Shown here: positions 6,042-13,346 of the stretch, one piece after another
How positions within the stretch are numbered: the first letter of the stretch is position 1
Layout: every line of letters starts with the position of its first letter
Virus record (IMG/VR): IMGVR_UViG_3300029787_000389
Coordinates: 1-21,502 of that record
Direction: 5' to 3' (one strand)
From: a virus
DNA length: 21,502 bases
Made by a program: the position numbers and the translations under genes
The notes under the pieces: model-generated
Told to the model about the DNA's origin: nothing
What the model saw: only the letters and a program-made list of their open reading frames with translations
The model's database searches: none

Positions 6042-6445
6042 TGAAACTAGCACTTGCAGCACTGTTGCTCGTTACACCTGTAGCGTCAGCAGAAGAGTGG
6101 AAGAGAGAATTAAATGACTATCGCTCTCAAGCAGGGTACTCTACCGAACGCAAGTGTGTTCGTCAAGAGTATAGGGAAGAATATATTCCTGGTACTGCTA
6201 ACTCACCAGGTTATGTCAGGTCTTGGCATGAACAGGTAGAGATTCCATGCTCAGGTGTTACACGTTACAGAAGAAGTACTATCATAGAACGTGATAGTAA
6301 TGACTGTTCAGATGGTAAGATAGCAGGTGGTCTCCTAGGTGGTGCAGCAGGTGCTGCATTATCACAAGGTGACGGTAGATGGTGGGCGATACCACTCGGT
6401 GTGGTAACAGGTGCTACCATTGGTTGCGACATAGATGGTGGGTGA
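6041..6445 (+). CDS. Secreted cysteine-containing glycine-zipper protein
   Basis: A 134-residue protein with a clear signal peptide: K2, a hydrophobic core LALAALLLVTPV, and a probable cleavage after ASA at residue 17. The mature part contains four Cys (39, 70, 89, 129), consistent with two disulfides in the periplasm. Its C-terminal glycine-zipper segment IAGGLLGGAAGAALSQG, then IPLGVVTGATIG, resembles the two-helix glycine-zipper domain of the rickettsial 17-kDa antigen group. The protein should be exported and may associate with the envelope. It is coupled to gp32 (TAATG at 6039-6043), an odd partnership for a replication gene, and is followed by a terminator. Function unknown; envelope modification or superinfection exclusion is speculation. 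Confidence 0.8.
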   Translation: MKLALAALLLVTPVASAEEWKRELNDYRSQAGYSTERKCVRQEYREEYIPGTANSPGYVRSWHEQVEIPCSGVTRYRRSTIIERDSNDCSDGKIAGGLLGGAAGAALSQGDGRWWAIPLGVVTGATIGCDIDGG

Positions 6446-6470
6446 TATATAATTCACCTCTAGAAACACA

Positions 6471-6503
6471 AATACCCCAAATAAAAATTCGGGGTATTTT
6501 TTT
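6471..6503. terminator. Intrinsic terminator between convergent genes
   Basis: AATACCCC (6471-6478) pairs with GGGGTATT (6491-6498) across a 12-base AT-rich loop and is followed by seven T residues (6497-6503). It ends the gp32 transcript on the plus strand. On the minus strand the same stem is followed by a weaker T-rich run (TTTGTGTTT), so it may also stop gp48-gp53 transcripts, which converge here. Confidence 0.88.
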
Positions 6504-6532
6504 GTCTGTAGGGTCGATGTAAGTATTTCTAC

Positions 6533-7444
6533 CTAGTAACCACCTGAGGAACCAGAAGAACTAGAGGAGGAAGACGAAGAGGTATTACTTGATGTACTGC
6601 TAGTAGATGAAGCATCAGTAGTACCAGAGATAACTCCAGAATCGTTAACGTTACCAGTATTTGATGAATCTACAGTTCTAGTAACTGCACCAGATTCGGT
6701 AACTGTAGTAGTAACGGTTCTATTAACCAATTCCTGTGAAGACGCAAATGCGACAGATGGTGTTTGACCATATAATGTTGTATATGCGTCTTTTTGCGTT
6801 GCGAAGATTTCTTCGACTGCACCCCATGTGTACTTAACGTCATCATCGCCAACTTCGTCATTTGGTTGATATTTGACTAAACTCTCGAATTCCTCTATAA
6901 ACTCACCAATGAATGCTTTGCGTAATAACCAAATATTTGATTTATACTCATTTTGCTGTCTTTCGTATTCGAAGTTAGAAACAGGATATGCACAATTCTC
7001 CTTAATAGTGCCATCAGGCAGATAATAGCGAAATTCTTCATTTACCTCTAATCCTTCTCTTAGGACAATATCACCTGCATCGCTTCTTATTTCATTTGTC
7101 TCATAATGGTGAACATTAGTCGCATTACCATATGTCTTAATAACATACTCATATAACTCATGTTCAGAGAATGGCCAATCTCTGTAGATATTGGTAATAT
7201 TGTTGCATATGCATATAATCCAATCATAGTCAGAACTACCATATTCCTCTTGTGCAACCTGATATGGTTTCATATCATTAGGAATGGTATACTGTTGGAA
7301 TCCTAATACATTAGATCTTATATTATCAATTAACTTAATTCTTCTAAAGATATTTTTAGCAATAACGTATGGTTCTACGTTATTAGTACGTTGACTCTTT
7401 ATTCTGACCTTTACATTAGGTAGTGATGAAAAATAATTAGCCAT
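6533..7444 (-). CDS. 53: Baseplate wedge protein gp53 with a Ser-rich C-terminal extension
   Basis: The first 200 residues follow T4 gp53 (196 residues). There is an N-terminal NYFSSLPN segment, an NIFRRIK motif, then a LysM-like stretch (MKPYQVAQEEYGSSDYDWII, followed by CICNNI), then the helical DWPFSEHELYEYVIKTYGNA segment, and a C-terminal helix around EFIEEFESLVKYQ. In T4, gp53 clamps baseplate wedges together around the hub. The last 75-80 residues are additional: Thr/Val/Ser-rich, then a run of serines, ending SSGGY. This low-complexity tail is absent from T4 gp53 and is probably disordered and exposed. The gene follows gp48 on the minus strand with adjoining codons and converges on the gp32 operon. 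ATG 7444 is the first start. Confidence 0.9.
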   Translation of the reverse strand: MANYFSSLPNVKVRIKSQRTNNVEPYVIAKNIFRRIKLIDNIRSNVLGFQQYTIPNDMKPYQVAQEEYGSSDYDWIICICNNITNIYRDWPFSEHELYEYVIKTYGNATNVHHYETNEIRSDAGDIVLREGLEVNEEFRYYLPDGTIKENCAYPVSNFEYERQQNEYKSNIWLLRKAFIGEFIEEFESLVKYQPNDEVGDDDVKYTWGAVEEIFATQKDAYTTLYGQTPSVAFASSQELVNRTVTTTVTESGAVTRTVDSSNTGNVNDSGVISGTTDASSTSSTSSNTSSSSSSSSSGSSGGY

Positions 7445-8520
7445 TAGTCAGTCGCCTCCTCTCCAGAATCTAGTTCTCTTGCTCTATCTTGAGCACTATT
7501 CATAAATGAGAAATCATCGTCTTTACTCATATCCTGTACTCCATAACCAGTTCCACCTTTAAGAAGATTCCTTGTAAGGAATGCAGTCTCATCAAACTTG
7601 AGTGATAGTTTATAACTAGCAGGACCATAATCAATATCACGATTACCACCTACCGTATCTTTGATACTCGTGTTCTGACCACTAGGGGTTAAATTGACAT
7701 CCATATTAGATAGTACCATCTTTACAGGGAACTGCATAATATATGATAATTGGGCAGGTTCGTTTAGTTTCTGTGTTTTAGTATTACCTGGTTGGTATCT
7801 CACAATAGAGGTTTTAAAGAATCTTGGTATTGTTAACCAACGATTAGTTGCACCACTAGTGCCTGGTAACATAGAATCACGTAGAACACTGATAATATTT
7901 CTTATTTCTCTTGCTTCTGATTCATTACGAGGTGCCATATCAAAGTCAAACGTATGACTACGATAGTTAGTACCTTCGAATACAGTCTCTTGATATGGAT
8001 TAAATACTTTCTGTTTTACTAAACCTGCTAACTGATCTTTATTGAGCTCAGTGTCTATAAGAGGGACGTTGTTAAACATACCTGATACTGCACTGAATGT
8101 AGCTTGTGGTGTAGCACTAGCAGCACCTTGACTTATAGCTTCTGCTAATCCTTCGGAGTCACCACCTGACATGGCAGTAGTTAGTGCATCGCCAAATGGT
8201 CCTAAAGTTGCTTTATTATATGATACTCCATATGTCTCTCTCAATTCATGTGGTAAATATAAATAAATACTACTATAGATTGCTTCATCAGCAAACTTAT
8301 TTCCTTGGAACTTTCCACCAGTTCCACCACCTTGCGTACCAACGTAGTTATAGGGACTGGACTTACCAGGATCGTATATAGTGAATTTTAGATAATCTAA
8401 CGATTCTGATCCAAAACGCATATCCTCCGATATATCCTCATCACGCACATTTGCACCACGAGGTGATACAAGTGGATACATGTAACGGGATGAAATAGAA
8501 TGATCTGACCAAACAGGCAT
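7444..8520 (-). CDS. 48: Baseplate tail-tube cap protein gp48
   Basis: A 358-residue protein, close to T4 gp48 (364). The central segment SHTFDFDMAPRNESEAREIR matches the T4 segment with TFTWDLTPRS, a hallmark where the tube-like fold of gp48 begins. Later segments (QFPVKMVLSNMDVNLTPSG, and YKLSLKFDETAFLTR near the C-terminus) match the tube-family pattern of strand, conserved Asn, and final Glu/Thr strand. gp48 caps the hub and nucleates tube assembly with gp54. The start codon abuts that of gp4 with no base between them (CATATG at 8518-8523). The ribosome-binding site (AGAGTAACTC on the minus strand) lies inside the gp4 gene. gp53 follows and overlaps by one base. Confidence 0.88.
   Translation of the reverse strand: MPVWSDHSISSRYMYPLVSPRGANVRDEDISEDMRFGSESLDYLKFTIYDPGKSSPYNYVGTQGGGTGGKFQGNKFADEAIYSSIYLYLPHELRETYGVSYNKATLGPFGDALTTAMSGGDSEGLAEAISQGAASATPQATFSAVSGMFNNVPLIDTELNKDQLAGLVKQKVFNPYQETVFEGTNYRSHTFDFDMAPRNESEAREIRNIISVLRDSMLPGTSGATNRWLTIPRFFKTSIVRYQPGNTKTQKLNEPAQLSYIMQFPVKMVLSNMDVNLTPSGQNTSIKDTVGGNRDIDYGPASYKLSLKFDETAFLTRNLLKGGTGYGVQDMSKDDDFSFMNSAQDRARELDSGEEATD
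8258..8265 (+). promoter_or_regulatory. Candidate late box TATAAATA upstream of gp4 (plus strand)
   Basis: A perfect TATAAATA lies inside the gp48 gene, antisense to it and 256 bases before the gp4 ATG. It is the nearest good late-type box for the plus-strand virion cluster starting at 8521. It would give a long leader antisense to gp48. Distance and AT richness make this uncertain. Confidence 0.35.
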
Positions 8521-8955
8521 ATGAGTTACTCTGGAAAATTTAAACCATCAAACACAAATAAGTATAAAGGTGATCCCACCAATATTATTTATAGGTCTTT
8601 ATGGGAAAGAAAGTTTATGGTGTGGTGCGACAACAATGAAAACGTCTTGGAGTGGGGCAGTGAAGAGATTATTATACCTTATCGTAGTCCCGTGGATAAT
8701 CGTGTTCATCGTTATTTTCCCGATTTCTACGTTAAAACAAGAACGAGAACAGGAAAGTTATCAAAAAATATCATTGAGGTCAAACCTTTTGTTCAGACTC
8801 AAGAACCGAAACGTAAGAAACGTGTCACCAAGAAGTATTTATCAGAAGTAAAGACATTTGTGATAAATGACGCTAAATGGAAGGCAGCAGATGAATATTG
8901 TAAGGATCGTAGGATGAATTTCATAATACTTACAGAGAAAGAATTAAAGGTATGA
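8521..8955 (+). CDS. 4: Head completion protein gp4
   Basis: A 144-residue protein (T4 gp4 is 150) with the family's highly conserved segments: YSGKFKPSNTNKYKGDPTNI, IYRSLWERKFMVWCDNNENV, EWGSEEIIIPYRSPVDNR, and HRYFPDFYV. gp4 acts after DNA packaging, stabilising the filled head before tail attachment. Its fold relates to TnsA/PD-(D/E)XK endonucleases: Glu in RSLWERKF, Asp in FPDFYV, and the IIEVKP motif supply candidate catalytic E, D and E-x-K residues. The C-terminal part is basic (EPKRKKRVTKK). It is the first gene of the plus-strand virion cluster and abuts gp48 head to head. The next gene overlaps its stop (ATGA at 8952-8955). Confidence 0.94.
   Translation: MSYSGKFKPSNTNKYKGDPTNIIYRSLWERKFMVWCDNNENVLEWGSEEIIIPYRSPVDNRVHRYFPDFYVKTRTRTGKLSKNIIEVKPFVQTQEPKRKKRVTKKYLSEVKTFVINDAKWKAADEYCKDRRMNFIILTEKELKV
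8586..8593 (-). promoter_or_regulatory. T4-type late box TATAAATA driving gp48-gp53 (minus strand)
   Basis: Read on the minus strand, this is a perfect TATAAATA followed by ATATT, 66 bases before the gp48 start codon and inside the gp4 coding region. Since gp48 and gp4 have abutting start codons, each promoter must lie in the other gene. The match is exact to the T4 late consensus, but an eight-base AT-rich word can occur by chance. Confidence 0.5.
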
Positions 8956-9428
8956 GTGTATTCACAACCATAAAAGACTCTACACAGGGTGCACCCAAGA
9001 CTAAGGACTGGTATAGATCCCAGTTATTTCAGCAGTTGGGTGACTATACAGGTGGTTTTAGTCAAGGTGATATCATATATTTTAACTATAGTCCATCCAC
9101 ACCTGCACAGAAGTTACCATGGTATGATGCATTCCCTATGGTACAAATTATGCAGAATGATGCAGGATTACTGCAGTTTGAGGGTGGTAATCTACATTAT
9201 CTAAGACCAGAAATGCGTCAATCAGTAGCAAAAACATGGGGTTCGGGTGGTTTACAATATCCTATCCAGTGCCATCATAAATACTTTATGTCTAATGCTA
9301 CTAATATTAAAGTAGTGCCTAGGGAAGAGTTTATAGACATGGTTCCTTTACCAGTAGAAAAGTTTTATACTTCTGTCGGTAGTCGATGGATCGATATTCC
9401 TAGCAGTTTCATATGGAGTAAATTATGA
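8952..9428 (+). CDS. Conserved phage protein of unknown function in the virion cluster
   Basis: A 158-residue soluble protein between gp4 and the gp54-like gene, overlapping both by four bases. It has a tryptophan- and tyrosine-rich N-terminus (TKDWYRSQLFQQLGDYTGGF), then a KLPWYDAFPMVQIMQ segment and a GGNLHYLRPEMRQSV segment that I associate with a widespread but uncharacterised myovirus family. It ends in an IPSSFIWSKL strand. There is no signal peptide, membrane helix or catalytic triad. The position implies a virion or assembly role. gp2 (DNA end protector) and gp3 were considered from T4 gene order, but the sequence does not show their features. Confidence 0.75.
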   Translation: MSVFTTIKDSTQGAPKTKDWYRSQLFQQLGDYTGGFSQGDIIYFNYSPSTPAQKLPWYDAFPMVQIMQNDAGLLQFEGGNLHYLRPEMRQSVAKTWGSGGLQYPIQCHHKYFMSNATNIKVVPREEFIDMVPLPVEKFYTSVGSRWIDIPSSFIWSKL

Positions 9429-10171
9429 CACTATCAGGTGTTCCATACAGTCCTAACAGTTTTAATACCTTTAAAGAAGCAGTTAATCTTGGGTCATACG
9501 AACCTGCGAAGAGTAATCTATACGAAATTTCCTTCGCATTACCGCCATGTTTAGCAGCAGAATCACCTACACAGTGGAGACCAGAGGATAATGGTGGTAA
9601 AGAACTTATGATCTCAATGAGTTTATTTGCACAAAGCGTCACTATCCCAAGTAGAGCAGTTACTACTGGTGAAGTCAATAACCACGGAATGATTCGTCGT
9701 TTCGGTACTGGTCAGACTGCATCGGAAACTCAGATCAGTTTTTTAGTTACTAAGGATCAGGTTCATAGAGATTATTTTGAGAGATGGTGCCATTGTGTAG
9801 CATCAGATGCTGATAATACTGTTGGATTCTATGATCATTACGTTACTGAATTTCAGATAGTCAAATGGGAGAATGGATCTAATACATTCCTTCAGTCATT
9901 TAATGCTAAAGACCCATTAGAGGTATATAAGCAAAGACTGAACCAAGCAACTGCAGTATATAAGATGTATGGTGTTTTTCCTACAAACATAGGAACTTTC
10001 GAGTTAAGTAACGATGAGACTAGTTTACTTAGCTTAGACGTTCAGTTAGTGTTCGAGAGATATAGATTTGATACTGTCAACATCGATGGGATATCAAGTA
10101 ATAGTCCACAAAGAACATACACTAGCGATGCTATACCTAGACAAGGAAACTTTTCTAAATATGGTGCCTAA
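9425..10171 (+). CDS. 54: Tail-tube-family protein, probable baseplate tube initiator (gp54-like)
   Basis: A 248-residue protein with the pattern of T4 tube-fold proteins (gp19, gp48, gp54). The N-terminal strand YEPAKSNLYEISFALPP is typical of the first tube strand. MISMSLFAQSVTIPSRAVTT corresponds to the strand and loop that ends in an LPG/IPS turn in gp19. ISFLVTKDQVHRDYFERWCH is the conserved helix-start region, and SLLSLDVQLVFERYRF is the last strand. It is longer than gp19 (163 residues) and shorter than T4 gp54 (320). Being beside other hub genes and not next to a sheath gene, it is more likely gp54, which starts tube polymerisation on the baseplate. A second tube protein, gp19-like, is the alternative. 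It starts by ATGA overlap. Confidence 0.65.
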   Translation: MTLSGVPYSPNSFNTFKEAVNLGSYEPAKSNLYEISFALPPCLAAESPTQWRPEDNGGKELMISMSLFAQSVTIPSRAVTTGEVNNHGMIRRFGTGQTASETQISFLVTKDQVHRDYFERWCHCVASDADNTVGFYDHYVTEFQIVKWENGSNTFLQSFNAKDPLEVYKQRLNQATAVYKMYGVFPTNIGTFELSNDETSLLSLDVQLVFERYRFDTVNIDGISSNSPQRTYTSDAIPRQGNFSKYGA

Positions 10172-10177
10172 ATAATT
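10168..10177 (+). promoter_or_regulatory. Late-promoter-like box CTAAATAATT before gp26
   Basis: The same ten bases as at 872 and 18445, here overlapping the gp54-like stop codon and 28 bases before ATG 10196. The gp26 start has no clear Shine-Dalgarno, and the 24-base gap between the genes breaks the pattern of overlapping genes, which supports a promoter here. Confidence 0.6.
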
Positions 10178-10195
10178 CTATCGTTATATTTAATT

Positions 10196-10897
10196 ATGCC
10201 TTTACCAAAACTTGCAGTGCCTGATTATGACTGCACATTACCTGTCAGTGGTAAGAAAGTCAGTTACCGACCCTTTCTTGTTAAAGAGGAGAAGTTGCTT
10301 TACCTAGCAATGGAGACTCAAGATGAAAAAGAAATGGGAAAAGCAGTTAAGAGTATCCTCAAAGCATGTACCAATGTTAAGGATGTTGACAAACTAGCTA
10401 CATTTGAGATTGAGTATTTATTTTTAAGAATTCGTGCTAAAGCAGTTGCTGAAGTCAGTGAATTTAAGATAACATGTCCTGATGATGGTAAAACTCAAGT
10501 AGATGTTAGTTTAGATTTGGAAGAGATTGAGGTAACAGTTCCTAGAACACATAAAAAGATTCTAGATGTTGGCGATGATGTTAAGATTGAGATGAAATAT
10601 CCATCTCTTAATGCATTCATTGATCGTAACATGAAGAATGATCCTACAATGGAGGATGTCTTCGAACTATCTGCAGCATGTATTGATAAAGTATATCAAG
10701 GTGATGAGATCTATGATTCTTTTACAAAGAAAGAAGCAGTGGACTTCATCGGTGACATGAATCAAGATCAATTTTCTAAGATCCAAGAGTTCTTTGAGAC
10801 TATGCCTAAACTAGAGCATACTATTACAGTAAAGAACCCTAAGACTAAGAAAGAAAGTGAGGTTAAACTGGAGGGTCTTGCATCTTTTTTCGCATAG
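10196..10897 (+). CDS. 26: Baseplate hub assembly protein gp26
   Basis: A 233-residue protein matching the T4 baseplate family (T4 gp26, 208 residues). The N-terminal motif is LPKLAVPDYDCTLPVSGKK followed by YRPFLVKEEKLLYLAME, the clearest hallmark of this family. Then come a helical region, a strand region with an FKITCPDDGKTQVDVSLDL segment, and a C-terminal helix with FFETMPKL. In T4, gp26 takes part in building the central hub of the baseplate, and related proteins in other contractile phages act as assembly chaperones for tape-measure-containing hubs. It is followed two bases later by the gp51-like gene and then by the two tape-measure-like genes. This order resembles the chaperone-then-tape-measure order seen in many tailed phages. 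Confidence 0.88.
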   Translation: MPLPKLAVPDYDCTLPVSGKKVSYRPFLVKEEKLLYLAMETQDEKEMGKAVKSILKACTNVKDVDKLATFEIEYLFLRIRAKAVAEVSEFKITCPDDGKTQVDVSLDLEEIEVTVPRTHKKILDVGDDVKIEMKYPSLNAFIDRNMKNDPTMEDVFELSAACIDKVYQGDEIYDSFTKKEAVDFIGDMNQDQFSKIQEFFETMPKLEHTITVKNPKTKKESEVKLEGLASFFA

Positions 10898-10899
10898 CG

Positions 10900-11094
10900 A
10901 TGTTGCACGACAGTCTTGAGAATTACTTTAAGACTAATTTTGCTCTCATGCAGCATCATAAGTACAGTTTAACGGAATTGGAAAACATGATCCCATGGGA
11001 ACGTGATGTTTATATTACGCTGCTAATACAGTATCTAAAAGAAGAAGAAACTCGTAGGAAGCAACGTGAGAACAAAGGTCAGATAGCACTCTAA
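10900..11094 (+). CDS. 51: Small baseplate hub assembly protein, gp51-like
   Basis: A 64-residue helical protein starting two bases after gp26, with the short motif MIPWERDVYITLLIQYLKEE. That pattern, a W-E-R-x-x-Y or similar segment followed by a long charged helix, is common in small proteins encoded between a tail-chaperone gene and a tape-measure gene in many phages, including those labelled gp51 (hub assembly catalyst) in cyanophages. The Lys/Glu/Arg-rich C-terminus supports a coiled or chaperone-like helix. The label gp51 rests on context and a short motif. The tape-measure-like gene begins on the last base of its stop codon (TAATG). Confidence 0.6.
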   Translation: MLHDSLENYFKTNFALMQHHKYSLTELENMIPWERDVYITLLIQYLKEEETRRKQRENKGQIAL

Positions 11095-13346
11095 TGACAG
11101 CAACGATTAGAAAATTTATTAAAACTAATCCTATAAGAGTAACAACTCCTTATAGCAAGCAGTTGCGTGCACATCAGATTCAGTATCATAGATTAGGTAA
11201 TACGCTAACAGGCATTGGTGAAGGTCTAGCGTCTATGCAAAATATGATGCAGTTTCAGTTAGATTTCTTAAAAGATTCTTTTGTAGAAGAGACTAAAGAG
11301 ATAGAGCAAGAGAAAGAAAAGAAACTTGAGGTTGGTGATGTACTGGTAGAGGAACAGGAGAAACAAGAGAATTTAGAAGCAGATAAGGAAGCCGAGCAGG
11401 AGCAGGAAGCACTTGGGAATGCAGAAGAAGATGGTGAAGCAGCAGCTAAAAAGGTTCCAAAGCAGAGACTAGGTTTCTTAGAAGGTTTTGCTAAGTCACT
11501 GTCACCTGTATTTGGGTTCCTTAAGAAGGTTACTGGACTAGTAGTTGGTGTTGGATTCTATAAGTGGTTAGGTAATCCTGCTAATGTTGAGAAGATACAG
11601 TCCTTACTTAAGTTTTTTAAGGTCATATTTACATGGACAACTGGTCTCATAGGGATGGGACTAGATGGTATACTGACTGGTGTAGGTAATATATTTGGTA
11701 GTAAAGATCCTGGTCAAAGCAATCTTAGCAAGGCATTTGAGGGTATATTTGGTGTATTTAAAATATTAGGTGGAGTCGCATCTCTTTGGTTAGCTTCTAG
11801 AGTATTATTTCCATGGAAGTTAATTGGTGATGTGAAGATGATGCAGACAATAGGTACTGCATTAACTGCTGCTGAAGCATCGGGTGGTGGTGGAAAAGGA
11901 AAAACAAAACTTAAGAAACCTAGACTTAGGAAGTTTAAGAACATTGGTGATCGTACACGTAACTTGCGTAGAAGAATGCAGGTTCGTGGTGGTAGAACGA
12001 TGCAGGATATTAATAAGTTCGCATCAAAGACAACAAGAAGATTTAGACCAACAAATATAAAGAGAATGGCAAATGTTGGTATGGAGAAGTTAACGAGATT
12101 TGGATCTACAACTGCATCTAACTTTAAAAATCAGGTAGATAATCTAGGTAAGGGTGTAGGTAACATGTGGTCGAAAGTTAAAAATATAGGTAGTATGGTT
12201 AAATCCAAAGCAGGAAAAGGTTTTAACTTTGCTAAGGATATGACTCAGAAGCAGCTCAAGAGACTTAGTAGTTGGCAAGATGATTTTGTCAAGAATATGG
12301 GTAAGAACTGGCAGCAGATGAAGGAGTTTGGTAAAGGTGTAGCAAAGAAGATAGGAGATATAGCGGAATTAGCAAAAGACCCTAAGAAGTTAATAGAAAT
12401 GGTAAAGGGTAATCTGAAGGGCAAAATCAATGCACTTGTTAAGAAGGATAAAACTATAAAGAAGTTGGTTGATTTGGCAAAGAATCCTAAGAAGATTAAG
12501 GATGGTATACGAGGAATGCTCAAGAGTGCGAAGAAGAGTAAAGGATTACTAAAACTTCGCAAGGGATTGGAAATGGCGAAGAAGTCAACCAAGGGTGTTG
12601 GTGGTATAGACAAACTAATTGCAGCATTAATGGGTGTACTTGATTACACTGTATTTGGTGAGGCACCAGTCAACGCAATCTTACGGGCACTTGGTGGGCT
12701 AACGGGTTATACTGCAGGTTTTGCTATTGGTGCACCGTTTGGTGGATTTCCTGGTTTTGTTACTGGTATGGCAGGTGGTGCACTTGGTGAAATAGCTGGT
12801 GATGGAGTATCAGCAATGATCGCATCAGTGATTCCCAAGAAACTTAACAAAGATCCTATCATGAATGATGGTAGACCTCTTGCGAGAAATCCTTTTAAGA
12901 AAGACAAACCAGTGGAAGTAGAGGAGAGCTCAGAGAAAATATCTACCAAATCTAGAGTTTCAGGTCGTTTTGATTTAGATACTGGCACAGGATATATTAA
13001 TGGTGTCGAAGTTTCCATGAAAGAGTATGAAGCATTTGCAAACATGAGTGAGCAAGAGAAGTTAGCAAAGTATGGTAAAACTGAGTTATCTAAGGGTGGT
13101 GTGGTACCAATGTTCAGTAAAGGTGGTCAGATTCCACAACCAATGCCTGAGTTAAAAATGGGCGGGAATACTCTAAATATAAAGAGAGAAACAGTTAACG
13201 TAGTTGCAAAGTCAACACCTAGAGCTCGAGCTAAGAATAAAAGTACTATATTAATAGTGAATCAAAGGGTCATAGTACCGAAGAATGTACCTGGTCCTCC
13301 ACCTAAGGTATCCTATACCAGAACAACACCAATGATTACTGACTAA
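11094..13346 (+). CDS. Large tape-measure-like tail protein, copy 1, with basic insert
   Basis: A 750-residue protein and close structural cousin of the next gene. Order of parts: a helical N-terminus; a Glu/Gln/Lys-rich coiled-coil region (about 60-125); a hydrophobic Gly-rich region shared with copy 2 (about 125-260, beginning LGFLEGFAKSLSPVFGFLKK); a strongly basic region of about 235 residues (265-500) dominated by Lys and Arg; a glycine-zipper-like region (about 530-580, with AGFAIGAPFGGFPGFVTGMA); and a C-terminal tail with GGVVPMFSKGGQIPQPMPE. Coiled coil plus hydrophobic Gly-rich segments is typical of tape-measure proteins, which set tail length and may enter the host membrane at infection. 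Its position between gp26/gp51 and gp27 is where T4 keeps hub and tape-measure functions (gp28, gp29). Homology to gp29 is not shown. Confidence 0.6.
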   Translation: MTATIRKFIKTNPIRVTTPYSKQLRAHQIQYHRLGNTLTGIGEGLASMQNMMQFQLDFLKDSFVEETKEIEQEKEKKLEVGDVLVEEQEKQENLEADKEAEQEQEALGNAEEDGEAAAKKVPKQRLGFLEGFAKSLSPVFGFLKKVTGLVVGVGFYKWLGNPANVEKIQSLLKFFKVIFTWTTGLIGMGLDGILTGVGNIFGSKDPGQSNLSKAFEGIFGVFKILGGVASLWLASRVLFPWKLIGDVKMMQTIGTALTAAEASGGGGKGKTKLKKPRLRKFKNIGDRTRNLRRRMQVRGGRTMQDINKFASKTTRRFRPTNIKRMANVGMEKLTRFGSTTASNFKNQVDNLGKGVGNMWSKVKNIGSMVKSKAGKGFNFAKDMTQKQLKRLSSWQDDFVKNMGKNWQQMKEFGKGVAKKIGDIAELAKDPKKLIEMVKGNLKGKINALVKKDKTIKKLVDLAKNPKKIKDGIRGMLKSAKKSKGLLKLRKGLEMAKKSTKGVGGIDKLIAALMGVLDYTVFGEAPVNAILRALGGLTGYTAGFAIGAPFGGFPGFVTGMAGGALGEIAGDGVSAMIASVIPKKLNKDPIMNDGRPLARNPFKKDKPVEVEESSEKISTKSRVSGRFDLDTGTGYINGVEVSMKEYEAFANMSEQEKLAKYGKTELSKGGVVPMFSKGGQIPQPMPELKMGGNTLNIKRETVNVVAKSTPRARAKNKSTILIVNQRVIVPKNVPGPPPKVSYTRTTPMITD

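Noticed and set aside
6425-6465. Short inverted repeat GGTG...CACC after the glycine-zipper gene
   Set aside because: Only four pairs with an AT-rich loop; the stronger hairpin just downstream explains termination.
9276-9283. CATAAATA upstream of the gp54-like gene
   Set aside because: It lies within the preceding gene 149 bases before the start, outside the 28-33 base spacing seen at the better boxes; the word is common in AT-rich DNA.
12245-13045. Minus-strand open frames (122 and 112 codons) inside tape-measure-like copy 1
   Set aside because: Antisense shadows of the Lys-rich coding region, with no start signal and no recognisable domain.
13173-13179. CTAAATA inside tape-measure-like copy 1
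   Set aside because: It is 173 bases before the next start and lacks the ATT extension shared by the three spaced boxes.
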